This document shows, piece by piece, positions 14,297 to 21,422 of a stretch of DNA of 21,997 bases (positions within the stretch are counted from its first letter, which is position 1; each line of letters opens with the position of its first letter). Under the pieces are notes generated by a model, which was given only the letters and a program-made list of their open reading frames with translations, did no database searches and was not told where the DNA came from. Source of the DNA: JBFLVQ01 sp040758525 (GTDB lineage: Bacteria > Acidobacteriota > Blastocatellia > Chloracidobacteriales > JADJPF01); contig JBFLVQ010000075.1 in the NCBI GenBank assembly GCA_040758525.1, positions 1 to 21,997 of the forward strand, given 5' to 3'. A program made the translations under genes and the position numbers.

Positions 14297-14500
14297 TTAT
14301 TTACGCCCGTAGGGAATCATCTCCTTGATGCGCTGTTCATCAGCATCACTAACGTAAACATCAAGGTCAAGCTGGCGTTTACGCTTGGAGGTCTTCTTAG
14401 TAAGAATGTGGCGTACATGCGAATGGCCGCGTTTAATCTTTCCTGCTGCAGTAGTGCGGAAGCGCTTAGCCACACCTTTATGTGTCTTCAGTTTTGGCAT
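14297..14500 (-). CDS. rpmI: 50S ribosomal protein L35
   Basis: A 67-aa L35 with the usual MPKLKTHKGVAKRFRTTAAGKIKRGHSHVRHILTKK-type start (shown here only in part: PKLKTHKGVAKRF, KRGHSHVRHILTKKTSKRKR). Component of the large subunit. AAGGAG about 10 nt upstream of the ATG. It lies between infC and rplT in the classical order, 62 bp after infC. Confidence 0.96.
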   Translation of the reverse strand: MPKLKTHKGVAKRFRTTAAGKIKRGHSHVRHILTKKTSKRKRQLDLDVYVSDADEQRIKEMIPYGRK

Positions 14501-14562
14501 TGCTTCTGTTCTCCTTAAAGATTCAAGCTACGAAAATATTGCTGTCATCGCCCAACCCTAGA

Positions 14563-15123
14563 TCATTTCCTTGGGGTAAAGACGATAAACATATACATCC
14601 CTTCCATTTTGGGCCGAAATTCCACTTGGGCTACTTTGGCAAGATCCTGCTCAAGCCGTTGTAGTAACTGTTCGCCAAGCTCCTTATGGGTAATCTCACG
14701 GCCAATGAATCTGACACTTGCTTTGACCTTGTCGCCACCCTGCAAGATACGCATGGCATTGTTCTTCTTAAACTCATAGTCATGTTCATCGGTACCAGGG
14801 CGGAATTTAATCTCTTTAACGATGATCGTAGTCTGCTTCTTCTTCGCCTCGTGCGCCTTCTTTTTCTGCTCGTAAAGCCATTTGCCATAATTGACGATAC
14901 GACATACAGGGGGTGTTGCCTGCGGTGCCACTTCCACTAGATCTAGCCCCCGCTCTTTGGCAATGCCTAGCGCCTCTTGCGGACTCATTATGCCCATTTG
15001 CCCGCCCTCTTCATCAATTACCCTTATCTCTTGGGCACGTATACGCTCATTAACGCGAACTTGAGGGCCCTGTGGCGTCCGCCCTCCGGGACGTTTTCCT
15101 CCACGCAGATTCTGTGTACTGAT
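14563..15123 (-). CDS. infC: Translation initiation factor IF-3, probable AUC start codon
   Basis: IF3 binds the 30S subunit and proofreads the start codon. The full frame gives 186 aa: N-terminal domain (VRVNERIRAQEIRVIDEEGGQMGIMSPQEAL), linker (WLYEQKKKAHEAKKK) and C-terminal domain (VKEIKFRPGTDEHDYEFK, RFIGREITHKELGEQLL). The first ATG (14997) is inside the N-terminal domain and cannot be the start. Upstream, an in-frame TAA (15138-15136) is followed by AAGGAGGT (15137-15130), a 6-nt spacer and ATC (15123-15121), with no ATG, GTG or TTG between ATC and the conserved domain. E. coli infC starts at AUU and is autoregulated because IF3 rejects such codons, so an AUC start fits family knowledge. 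The N-terminal extension is Gly/Arg/Pro-rich (NLRGGKRPGGRTPQ). Confidence 0.95.
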   Translation of the reverse strand: MSTQNLRGGKRPGGRTPQGPQVRVNERIRAQEIRVIDEEGGQMGIMSPQEALGIAKERGLDLVEVAPQATPPVCRIVNYGKWLYEQKKKAHEAKKKQTTIIVKEIKFRPGTDEHDYEFKKNNAMRILQGGDKVKASVRFIGREITHKELGEQLLQRLEQDLAKVAQVEFRPKMEGMYMFIVFTPRK

Positions 15124-15129
15124 AGATCG

Positions 15130-15137
15130 ACCTCCTT
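15130..15137 (-). promoter_or_regulatory. Strong ribosome binding site that sets the infC AUC start
   Basis: AAGGAGGT on the minus strand lies 6 nt before the ATC at 15123-15121. It overlaps an in-frame TAA, so translation cannot begin further upstream. A small hairpin (TGGCGG-TAGCAGG-CCGCCA, 15143-15161) lies 5 nt upstream. Confidence 0.8.
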
Positions 15138-15271
15138 AGTTGTGGCGGCCTGCTACCGCCAGCGTGATATTTTTACGGCCCAAACTATTTGGCCAGTTGC
15201 CATAACGAATTACCAGGTCACCGACAATTCCAATTGTAAAAGATCAGAAAACCTTGTCCGTCCCATTGCCA

Positions 15272-17206
15272 TTAAAATTGATCATTGTTTAAGGCACGTA
15301 GAGAGATCAATCGTCGGGCGCGCGAAATAAATTCTGCTACCGATACCGCACCGATATCACCACGTGCACGCTCACGTACTGCCACTTGTCCAGATTGGGC
15401 TTCACGCTCCCCAATCACTAACATAAATGGTACACGCTCAAGTTGGGCATTGCGAATCTTGGCGCCAATCTTATCGCCACGAAAATCTGCATCGCTACGC
15501 AAGCCGGCTATCTGCAACTCCTCAAGTACTGAGCGTGCATAATCACCCTGCTTATCTGTAATTGGTAGTACACGCACTTGCAGAGGCGCTAGCCAGAGCG
15601 GGAATTTCGCCTCAAAATGCTCGATTAAGATACCGAAAAATCGCTCTAGACTACCGAGTAGGGCACGATGAATCATAATAGGTGGATGCGGTTGATTATC
15701 TGCCCCTATATACTCAAGCTTAAAACGCTCAGGAAGATTGAAATCGACCTGTATGGTAGTCAGTTGCCATAATCGTCCAATTGCATCAACAACCTTAAAA
15801 TCGATCTTAGGACCATAGAAAGCAGCCTCGCCTTCCATACGCTGATAAGCCATCTTCTCTGCCTGTAGTGCTTCTACTAAAGCAGCCTCAGCAAGCTGCC
15901 AGTTCTCATCACTACCTATATACTTCTTTTCTGTACTGGCGGCATCACGCACAGAAAGTTCCACCCGGTAATCAATAAAACCAAAAGTCTGGTAGACATG
16001 GCGGGTGAAATCTATACAGCCACGTATTTCTTGGCTAAGTGTCTCAGGAGTACAGAAGAGATGTGCATCATCTTGAGTAAAGCCGCGCACACGCAACAAG
16101 CCATGCATAGTGCCAGCAAGTTCATAGCGATATACAGTACCAAACTCACCATAGCGCAATGGTAAGTCACGATAGGAGCGTTGATCGGATTTATAAATAC
16201 CAATATGGAATGGACAGTTCATGGGTCTGATACGATACTGCACCTCATCCATATCCATTGGGGCAAACATACTCTCAGCATAATTCTCTTCATGACCTGA
16301 GACTCGCCAAAGGTCACGCTTGGCTACTTGTGGAGTAAAGACCAATCCATAACCACGCCGAATTAGCTGTTCACGGAGAAAGTCCTCTATCTCCTTGCGT
16401 ACCATTCCCCCTTTAGGGTGCCAGAAGATTAAACCCTGACCATACTCTTCCTGAATACTGAAGAGGTCCAATTCTCGTCCCAAGCGGCGATGGTCGCGTC
16501 TTTCTGCCTCCTCACGCTGCTTAAGCCAACTATCTAACTCCTCCTGAGTAAAGAAGGATGTGCCATAGATACGCTGCATCTGTGCGCGGCTGTTATCACC
16601 TAACCAATAAGCGCCAGCCAGAGAGAGCAGTTTGAAGGCTTTGATTTTGCTAGTTGAAGGCACATGCGGCCCTAGACAGAAGTCGATAAAGGTATCGCCA
16701 AGGGTATAGCAACTCACCATGCCATCACCCTTATCGTCGATCAGTTCACACTTAAGCCCTTCACCCATCTCAGCAAACTTCTTAAGCGCCTCATCCTTAG
16801 GAATCATCACCCGACGATAGGGAAGATTGCGTTTAACAAGCTCACGCATCTTCTTCTCGATACGCTCAAGGTCTTCTGGGGTAAAGCGTTGTTCGCGTTG
16901 GAAATCGTAGAAGAATCCCCCTTTGGGATCGTCAAGTAAGGCTGGTCCAATACCTAGTCGAGTACCAGGAAAAAGCTCTAGCACAGCAGCGGCAAGCAGA
17001 TGTGCACTTGAATGACGATAGACCTCAAGCGCATCTTGCGAGCCTGGCAATATTGCTTCAATCTGATCGTGTGGTTGCACTGGTGTAGTTAGATCAACCA
17101 GTTCACCATTTACACGTGCTACCAATGCCTGCTTGGCAGTTTCTCGGTCCTGTTGCTTTATTACCTCCAAAGCAGTGTGTATTGCTTGCTCTTCATTGCT
17201 TACCAT
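15272..17206 (-). CDS. thrS: Threonyl-tRNA synthetase
   Basis: Charges tRNA-Thr. From the ATG at 17206 it is 644 aa. An N-terminal TGS-like domain (ALVARVNGELVDLTTPV) leads to the editing domain with HSSAH and FCLGPHVPST (HxxxH and Cys/His of the N2 site). The class II core has the zinc Cys in RPMNCPFHIGIY, motif 2 in YRYELAGTMHGLLRVRGFTQDD and motif 3 in MIHRALLGSLERFFG. The C-terminal anticodon-binding domain follows (APLQVRVLPITDKQGDYA). The frame is open to a TTG at 17251, but those codons lie in a 14-bp hairpin; the ATG has GGTGAG 9 nt upstream. A TTG at 17215 is another option and would restore part of the first TGS strand. The gene is followed after 148 bp by infC and preceded by a long structured leader. 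Confidence 0.96.
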   Translation of the reverse strand: MVSNEEQAIHTALEVIKQQDRETAKQALVARVNGELVDLTTPVQPHDQIEAILPGSQDALEVYRHSSAHLLAAAVLELFPGTRLGIGPALLDDPKGGFFYDFQREQRFTPEDLERIEKKMRELVKRNLPYRRVMIPKDEALKKFAEMGEGLKCELIDDKGDGMVSCYTLGDTFIDFCLGPHVPSTSKIKAFKLLSLAGAYWLGDNSRAQMQRIYGTSFFTQEELDSWLKQREEAERRDHRRLGRELDLFSIQEEYGQGLIFWHPKGGMVRKEIEDFLREQLIRRGYGLVFTPQVAKRDLWRVSGHEENYAESMFAPMDMDEVQYRIRPMNCPFHIGIYKSDQRSYRDLPLRYGEFGTVYRYELAGTMHGLLRVRGFTQDDAHLFCTPETLSQEIRGCIDFTRHVYQTFGFIDYRVELSVRDAASTEKKYIGSDENWQLAEAALVEALQAEKMAYQRMEGEAAFYGPKIDFKVVDAIGRLWQLTTIQVDFNLPERFKLEYIGADNQPHPPIMIHRALLGSLERFFGILIEHFEAKFPLWLAPLQVRVLPITDKQGDYARSVLEELQIAGLRSDADFRGDKIGAKIRNAQLERVPFMLVIGEREAQSGQVAVRERARGDIGAVSVAEFISRARRLISLRALNNDQF

Positions 17207-17219
17207 AAAAATCAACTCA

Positions 17220-17251
17220 CCGACCTGCCCCGCCAAAGCAGGGCAAGCCAA
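17220..17251 (-). promoter_or_regulatory. Hairpin just upstream of the thrS start
   Basis: TTGGCTTGCCCTGC (17251-17238) pairs with GCGGGGCAGGTCGG (17233-17220) around a TTTG loop: 14 pairs, several of them G-U. The last bases belong to GGTGAG, the likely Shine-Dalgarno sequence, so the fold could reduce ribosome access. Confidence 0.6.
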
Positions 17252-17420
17252 CCCTTACTTCCCTTAAGAAGGAAGATTATTTTCTCAACCGTCTTTTAAC
17301 AAGGTTGGGCTTGTCGCAGTCGTACTGCCAACCCAATTACATCCTTATTGACGGTGGCACTGAACAGTTGACCTTCGGGTAAAGTCAGCCACTCAGTTGG
17401 TCGTCATTCAAGGCAAGGTC

Positions 17421-17476
17421 TTAAGTCAGCGTTTGTGTTCACCTAAGTGAGCACAAATCTTGCGGAGCTGACTTAA
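17421..17476 (-). repeat. Long imperfect hairpin in the thrS leader
   Basis: The outer arms TTAAGTCAGC (17421-17430) and GCTGACTTAA (17467-17476) are perfect over 10 bp. The inner arms TTTGTG-T-TCAC (17432-17442) and GTGA-G-CACAAA (17447-17457) pair over 11 bp around a CTAA tetraloop. A 9-nt bulge (TCTTGCGGA, 17458-17466) separates the two helices on one side only. No U-run follows, so it is not a plain terminator. Confidence 0.75.
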
Positions 17477-17538
17477 AACGTAAACGATGAATCCGTCACG
17501 TATAAACACGCACTTGCCTGCAAGATATGCAGTAAGTA

Positions 17539-17610
<72 letters not shown>

Positions 17611-17678
17611 GTAATTAAGCACTCTAAACTGTAAATCAACTAATAGGATTGACAATGCCATCCTATATTAACGAGGAA

Positions 17679-17707
17679 AGATAACAAAGCGCTATTGGTA
17701 TTGTCAA
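17679..17707 (-). promoter_or_regulatory. Promoter of tRNA-Val (and possibly thrS)
   Basis: On the minus strand TTGACA (17702-17707) and TTATCT (17679-17684) are spaced by exactly 17 bp. The start would be near 17672, about 60 nt before the tRNA. No terminator is seen between the tRNA and thrS, so read-through into thrS is plausible. Confidence 0.65.
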
Positions 17708-17897
17708 GACGGGCAACCTGTCAGTCATACCAATGCTGCCATTATCTTGGACAAGATTTTTATTGACTTAAATTCTCAACTTTGTTAGCTTGCGATTAAC
17801 CATATTAATGGAAACGCGTTTTTATTAACAGCAACTTCAATCTAACGGTTTTAAGCATGAGCCAACACAGGGCACAGGCGATTTTCGTGTCCCTGCA

Positions 17898-17903
17898 TAT
17901 AAT
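17898..17903 (+). promoter_or_regulatory. Candidate -10 box of the exported-protein gene
   Basis: TATAAT, a perfect -10 hexamer, lies 36 bases before the ATG at 17940. The -35 region (near 17875) does not match consensus and carries a partial inverted repeat instead, which could mean activator-dependent use. Confidence 0.45.
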
Positions 17904-17939
17904 TGAGAACCAGATTACTCTGTATGGAGGGCTACTTTA

Positions 17940-18914
17940 ATGCGTAAATTTGGCAAAGCATTGCTAATCGGCGCGCTGGCATTAGGTTTTGCTGCGCCTG
18001 CCGAGCGTCCAGTCGCGGCACAAGGCGGCGAAGGGCTACGGACGTCCACTCCCATTGCGGTTGGCGAGAAGGTTTTTTGCGCCGGCTTTGTCAGTGAGAC
18101 TAAGGTCAATCCGGAACTCCGTATTATAGGTGCATTAAACGGTACTAAACGTATAATGCTGGTCAGGGGTGAGCGTGCCTATATCAATCAGGGCAGCCCC
18201 CAAGGTATACAGGTGGGACAGATTTTCCAGATTATTCGACCGCTTGGTACTTTCCGCCATCCTTATAAGACTAGCTTACACTTCCCTACCTTCACACGTC
18301 GTGGTGAGCAACTCGGCTATTATGTCGAGGAGATGGGGTTTGCACGTGTAGTGGCAGTGCAAGATAAGACCTCTACAATCGAAATTACTGAATCCTGTTC
18401 CGATATTCGTTTGGGTGATGCACTAGTACCATACCAGAAGCCGGATCTACCTGATCAACGCCCCTTTGTCCCACTAGACCAATTTGCTGCCCCTACCGGC
18501 AAAACTAGCGGCCAAATTATCTATGCACGCTCCAGCCGTGAACAGCTCTCTAACTCTGATGTGGTATTCATAGACATAGGACAGAAAGCGGGTGTCAGAG
18601 TTGGTGATTACTTCACCATCTTTCGCGAATATGATACTGATGGTGTCCTATTACGTTACCGTGACGAGGAGCTTTCTCAATTGCGTGTTAATGCTGGTAG
18701 TGACCGCTATCGTGGTAGTGAATTCTCCATTATACGTGCCAGCGAGGGTCAACGGCCACAAGATATTAACAAACAGTATCCACGTAGCTACTATCCACGC
18801 AAGGTAGTTGGTGAACTGGTTGTCACTCGCGTAGAAGGCAATACCGCAACCGCAGTGATCGTACGCAGCCAGAGTGGTGAGATCACAGTTGGAGATAAAG
18901 TCGAATTACAGTAG
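17940..18914 (+). CDS. Exported protein with two copies of a FlgT-like/barrel-type repeat, hypothetical
   Basis: A 324-aa secreted or periplasmic protein. Residues 1-28 form a signal peptide (RKFGKALLIGALALGFAAP, cleavage near AAQ/GG). The mature part contains an internal duplication. Repeat one, about 72-168, has AYINQGSPQGIQVGQIFQIIRP, then GFARVVAVQDKTSTIEITES and IRLGDALV. Repeat two, about 208-324, has VFIDIGQKAGVRVGDYFTIFRE, then GELVVTRVEGNTATAVIVRS and ITVGDKVEL. The pattern 'G...GV.VGD.F.I.R' recalls the C-terminal domain of FlgT-like and related envelope proteins, but no flagellar genes are near. Cys47 and Cys153 might form a disulfide. ATG with GGAGG 9 nt upstream; strong terminator after the stop. 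Function unknown. Confidence 0.82.
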   Translation: MRKFGKALLIGALALGFAAPAERPVAAQGGEGLRTSTPIAVGEKVFCAGFVSETKVNPELRIIGALNGTKRIMLVRGERAYINQGSPQGIQVGQIFQIIRPLGTFRHPYKTSLHFPTFTRRGEQLGYYVEEMGFARVVAVQDKTSTIEITESCSDIRLGDALVPYQKPDLPDQRPFVPLDQFAAPTGKTSGQIIYARSSREQLSNSDVVFIDIGQKAGVRVGDYFTIFREYDTDGVLLRYRDEELSQLRVNAGSDRYRGSEFSIIRASEGQRPQDINKQYPRSYYPRKVVGELVVTRVEGNTATAVIVRSQSGEITVGDKVELQ

Positions 18915-18933
18915 CCCCATCCTCCCAGAAATT

Positions 18934-18974
18934 AAAAAATACCTGTTGCTTATTGCCAGCAACAGGTATTTTTT
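18934..18974. terminator. Near-ideal bidirectional terminator
   Basis: A perfect 17-bp inverted repeat (18934-18950 and 18958-18974) with a 7-nt loop. The core stem is TACCTGTTGCT/AGCAACAGGTA, flanked by six A on one side and six T on the other, so it gives a U-run in both directions. It lies 19 bp after the rightward gene and 2 bp before the stop of the leftward gene. Confidence 0.92.
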
Positions 18975-18976
18975 CT

Positions 18977-21409
18977 TTAGCGTGTACGTGGCAAACTGAT
19001 CATATTGGTAAAGAGCCGGTAGCCACCACCATGAAAGGCACGCAATTGGCGATATACTACATAACTGGTATAGATATATTGGCCACGGCCATAGGGTGCT
19101 ACCAATAGCCCTCCTTTAAGCTGCTCTTCACCCTCATCAGCACTGGCTAATAGCGCCTGGTATTTCTCATCCCATTCGGTTGGGAAGCTAAGTCCACGCT
19201 CTTGCACCCAATTATTAAAATCATTAGCAGTAATTTTGTTTGGACTGACCATTAATGGATGTTCTGGTTGCAGAATTGTTACTGGCGCTGCCTCATCAGT
19301 AATACGTTGATCACCTAATTTGATTGGATAAGGGCTAAATGTAGCTCGATTCCATTCAGCAGGACGTTGGTACCATACGATCAGTGTGCCCCCATCCTTA
19401 ACAAAGTCGAGCAACTTGGTATTAACTTTTGCCAACTCTGTATAAGCAAGATAGGCGCGATTATCGATCACAATGGTATCAAAGCGCCCTGCCAGACCGC
19501 CTGCAGCAATATCTTCAACACTTAATTGTGTGCTGCTTACGTTAAGCAACTGCAGTGCTTGTGGCAAAGTAAAATCGAATGTGCGTAGATAGCCGACTCG
19601 TAAGTTCGATGCCACCCGCACACTAAAAGTATTCAGCACCAGTGCACTGTCCGCTACCTGTAGACCAGATTCATTATAGAAGGTCACTGGCAAAGTAACT
19701 TTACCTTCTGCTACCGGTCTACCTACGGTAATTAGAAATGAAGCAAGTTTATCACTAAACGGAGCGACAACCAGACGCTGTGCCTCTGGTACGACACGTA
19801 CTGCTTGGCCCTGTTCTACACTTATACGGCCCTGCAATGGCTCACGAGTATTGTTGATAATCCTTACCTGAAAAGGATAGGCATTGGTCTCTGCGCTATT
19901 GATAACATTGATAGGAATATTATTAGGTCGTATCTCCAGCTCCACCGCCGCCGCCACTTCAATACGTGCCTGTGCTGGCAGTAGAATCGGTTCAGCAAGT
20001 TCTGGCCAGCTTAACTTGGCCAACGCGGTAATCTGTGGTTGTAAGAAATCTAGATCGTAAAAATGGGCTATGGTAGGTAATGTAGTATCCGCCTGTGCAC
20101 CAACCTTGACATTAAACTCTGCCGTTGCCTGGCTAGCTGGTTCGATAGTAGCAGATGCTGGTGTTGTCTCTTGATACTCCCAATTATTGGGTAGACTAAC
20201 TTGAATACCTGCACATTGCAGGGACAAAGTTCCTTGATTGACCAATGTTGCTGTTAAATTAAAGTCTCGCCCTTGAGTAGTCTTCTCAGCGGCGGGCTTA
20301 AGAGTAAAAGAGATTTTGGCAGCAATAAGCAAAGCACGCTGAAGTTTTGCTGCTAACTCTTGCGCCTTACGATCACCTTTACCTTCCCCTTTAAGATAAG
20401 CATGTACGTTATTAAGTGCATTGGTGAGTCGTGTGACCAACTGTGCGCGTGGAAGCGCTATCGCCTGTTGTGGAGTAGCAGCACGCTCATCAAAGATAAG
20501 CGGCTGAATACGCGCATAAATGGGATATTCTGTAAGCCCCTGTCCCAGCAGATACCAACGGCGGAACTCCTCTTCCCCGCCCTTAACCAGGTTGTAACGC
20601 GCCATACGTTCACCATCAAAATTCGGTTGTGGCCAAGGTGATTGGGTCTTATGCTCAAGCAATGCTTCGTAAGAGAAGCGTGAGTACTGACGGTTGCGTA
20701 CTGCTGCCATCTCATTAAGATCGAACTCTGTATCGTAGCGCTCCTGACTGATGGTGCGTACAAAGAGCCGCTTGGGTTGCCAAGGATCTAGTCGCGCACT
20801 AAGCTGTTCAGGATAGGCATAACGGTCTGCAGCAAGTGTAAAGGCTTCTTCAATCAATAGGCGAGTTGCTTGATGATGTCCATGTCCGGTTTTACGATCA
20901 TGTTGAGTAATAATAATATCAGGCTGGAACAGACGTATTGCATAGACTAAGCGGCGCAATGCATCCTTACGATTCCAACGAGTAAAAGTCTCTTCAGCCG
21001 ACTTAGAGAAGCCAAAATCAGGCTGTGCAAGATTGAAGGTAAGAGCATCAAGACGGCGTGCACAGGCCGCCATTTCTGCTACTCGTATTATCCCTAAGTC
21101 TTCATAAAGCTCTGGGCCTTGCGAATTCTGCCCACCCTCACCACGTGTTGAAGTGACAATTACCGTACGTGCGCCATACTTCATTCGGTAATAGGTGAGT
21201 GCGTCACGATCTTCGTCATCAGGGTGTGCCGCCACACACATTATTGTAAAAGGATAGGTGAGATCAAGCAGCGATTGGTAGAGCGCAACTGTTTCAGTGT
21301 CATTTTGAACATTCTGCTGTCTGCTCTGCCAACCTGTGTGGGGAAGCGCACCCATTACTAGTGAAAGAAAACCCATTATCGTAGTCATTGTATAAACTAT
21401 TTGTCTCAT
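18977..21409 (-). CDS. Large exported PIG-L/LmbE-family deacetylase-like protein
   Basis: An 810-aa protein. The start is placed at the ATG at 21409; the GTG at 21412 adds only one residue. A signal peptide or anchor covers about residues 1-28. The PIG-L zinc-hydrolase domain spans about 50-320: AAHPDDED near residue 62 and the HDRKTGHGHH motif near 171-180 supply the metal site and catalytic Asp/His. The family removes acetyl groups from N-acetylglucosamine-like sugars. Residues about 375-590 look like beta-sandwich (NEW3/CARDB-like) repeats (LVNQGTLSLQCAGIQVSLPNN). Residues about 600-810 look like a class I amidotransferase-type fold (FDTIVIDNRAYLAY, LLDFVKDGGTLIVWYQ) without an obvious nucleophile. 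The substrate is unknown. It follows the M61 peptidase gene by 10-13 bp, so the two are probably one operon. Confidence 0.88.
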   Translation of the reverse strand: MRQIVYTMTTIMGFLSLVMGALPHTGWQSRQQNVQNDTETVALYQSLLDLTYPFTIMCVAAHPDDEDRDALTYYRMKYGARTVIVTSTRGEGGQNSQGPELYEDLGIIRVAEMAACARRLDALTFNLAQPDFGFSKSAEETFTRWNRKDALRRLVYAIRLFQPDIIITQHDRKTGHGHHQATRLLIEEAFTLAADRYAYPEQLSARLDPWQPKRLFVRTISQERYDTEFDLNEMAAVRNRQYSRFSYEALLEHKTQSPWPQPNFDGERMARYNLVKGGEEEFRRWYLLGQGLTEYPIYARIQPLIFDERAATPQQAIALPRAQLVTRLTNALNNVHAYLKGEGKGDRKAQELAAKLQRALLIAAKISFTLKPAAEKTTQGRDFNLTATLVNQGTLSLQCAGIQVSLPNNWEYQETTPASATIEPASQATAEFNVKVGAQADTTLPTIAHFYDLDFLQPQITALAKLSWPELAEPILLPAQARIEVAAAVELEIRPNNIPINVINSAETNAYPFQVRIINNTREPLQGRISVEQGQAVRVVPEAQRLVVAPFSDKLASFLITVGRPVAEGKVTLPVTFYNESGLQVADSALVLNTFSVRVASNLRVGYLRTFDFTLPQALQLLNVSSTQLSVEDIAAGGLAGRFDTIVIDNRAYLAYTELAKVNTKLLDFVKDGGTLIVWYQRPAEWNRATFSPYPIKLGDQRITDEAAPVTILQPEHPLMVSPNKITANDFNNWVQERGLSFPTEWDEKYQALLASADEGEEQLKGGLLVAPYGRGQYIYTSYVVYRQLRAFHGGGYRLFTNMISLPRTR

Positions 21410-21422
21410 CACACTTTCAAAC

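Larger units (their letters stand above)
17207..17538 (-). promoter_or_regulatory. Structured thrS leader, candidate regulatory RNA
   Basis: About 330 nt without a gene between tRNA-Val and thrS. Read on the minus strand it contains a long hairpin (17421-17476), a stretch of smaller helices (GTGGC...GCCAC, GCAG-TACGA-CTGC) and a 14-bp hairpin with a 4-nt loop (17220-17251) that ends 13 nt before the ATG and overlaps the start of the Shine-Dalgarno sequence. CAAGCCCAACCTT (17313-17301) can pair with AAGGGTTGGCTTG (17256-17244), which forms the 5' arm of that last hairpin, so the two folds compete. E. coli thrS is controlled by ThrRS binding a tRNA-like leader; here the mechanism is unknown. 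No clear T-box is present in this orientation. Confidence 0.55.
17611..17939. other. Intergenic region with two divergent promoters
   Basis: About 330 bp with no gene. It holds the leftward tRNA-Val promoter (17679-17707), a 7-bp hairpin ATAGGAT...ATCCTAT (17643-17666) in the 5' leader of the tRNA transcript, and the rightward promoter region of the exported-protein gene. A partial inverted repeat GGGCAC...GTGTCCC (17870-17893) lies just before the rightward -10 box. Confidence 0.6.

Noticed and set aside
14563..14997. IF3 starting at the ATG at 14997
   Set aside because: This removes conserved N-terminal IF3 residues (VRVNERIR), which are in frame upstream after a strong Shine-Dalgarno sequence and ATC.
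14977..15330. Plus-strand 117-aa open frame over the infC 5' region and the thrS end
   Set aside because: Antisense to the true infC N-terminus and its leader; no independent support.
17207..17251. thrS starting at TTG 17251
   Set aside because: Those codons form the 14-bp hairpin and encode sequence unlike ThrRS; ATG at 17206 is better placed, although TTG 17215 cannot be excluded.
17353..17360. GGTGGCAC, like the T-box antiterminator motif, in the thrS leader region
   Set aside because: It lies on the plus strand while thrS is read on the minus strand, and the rest of the T-box consensus is missing.
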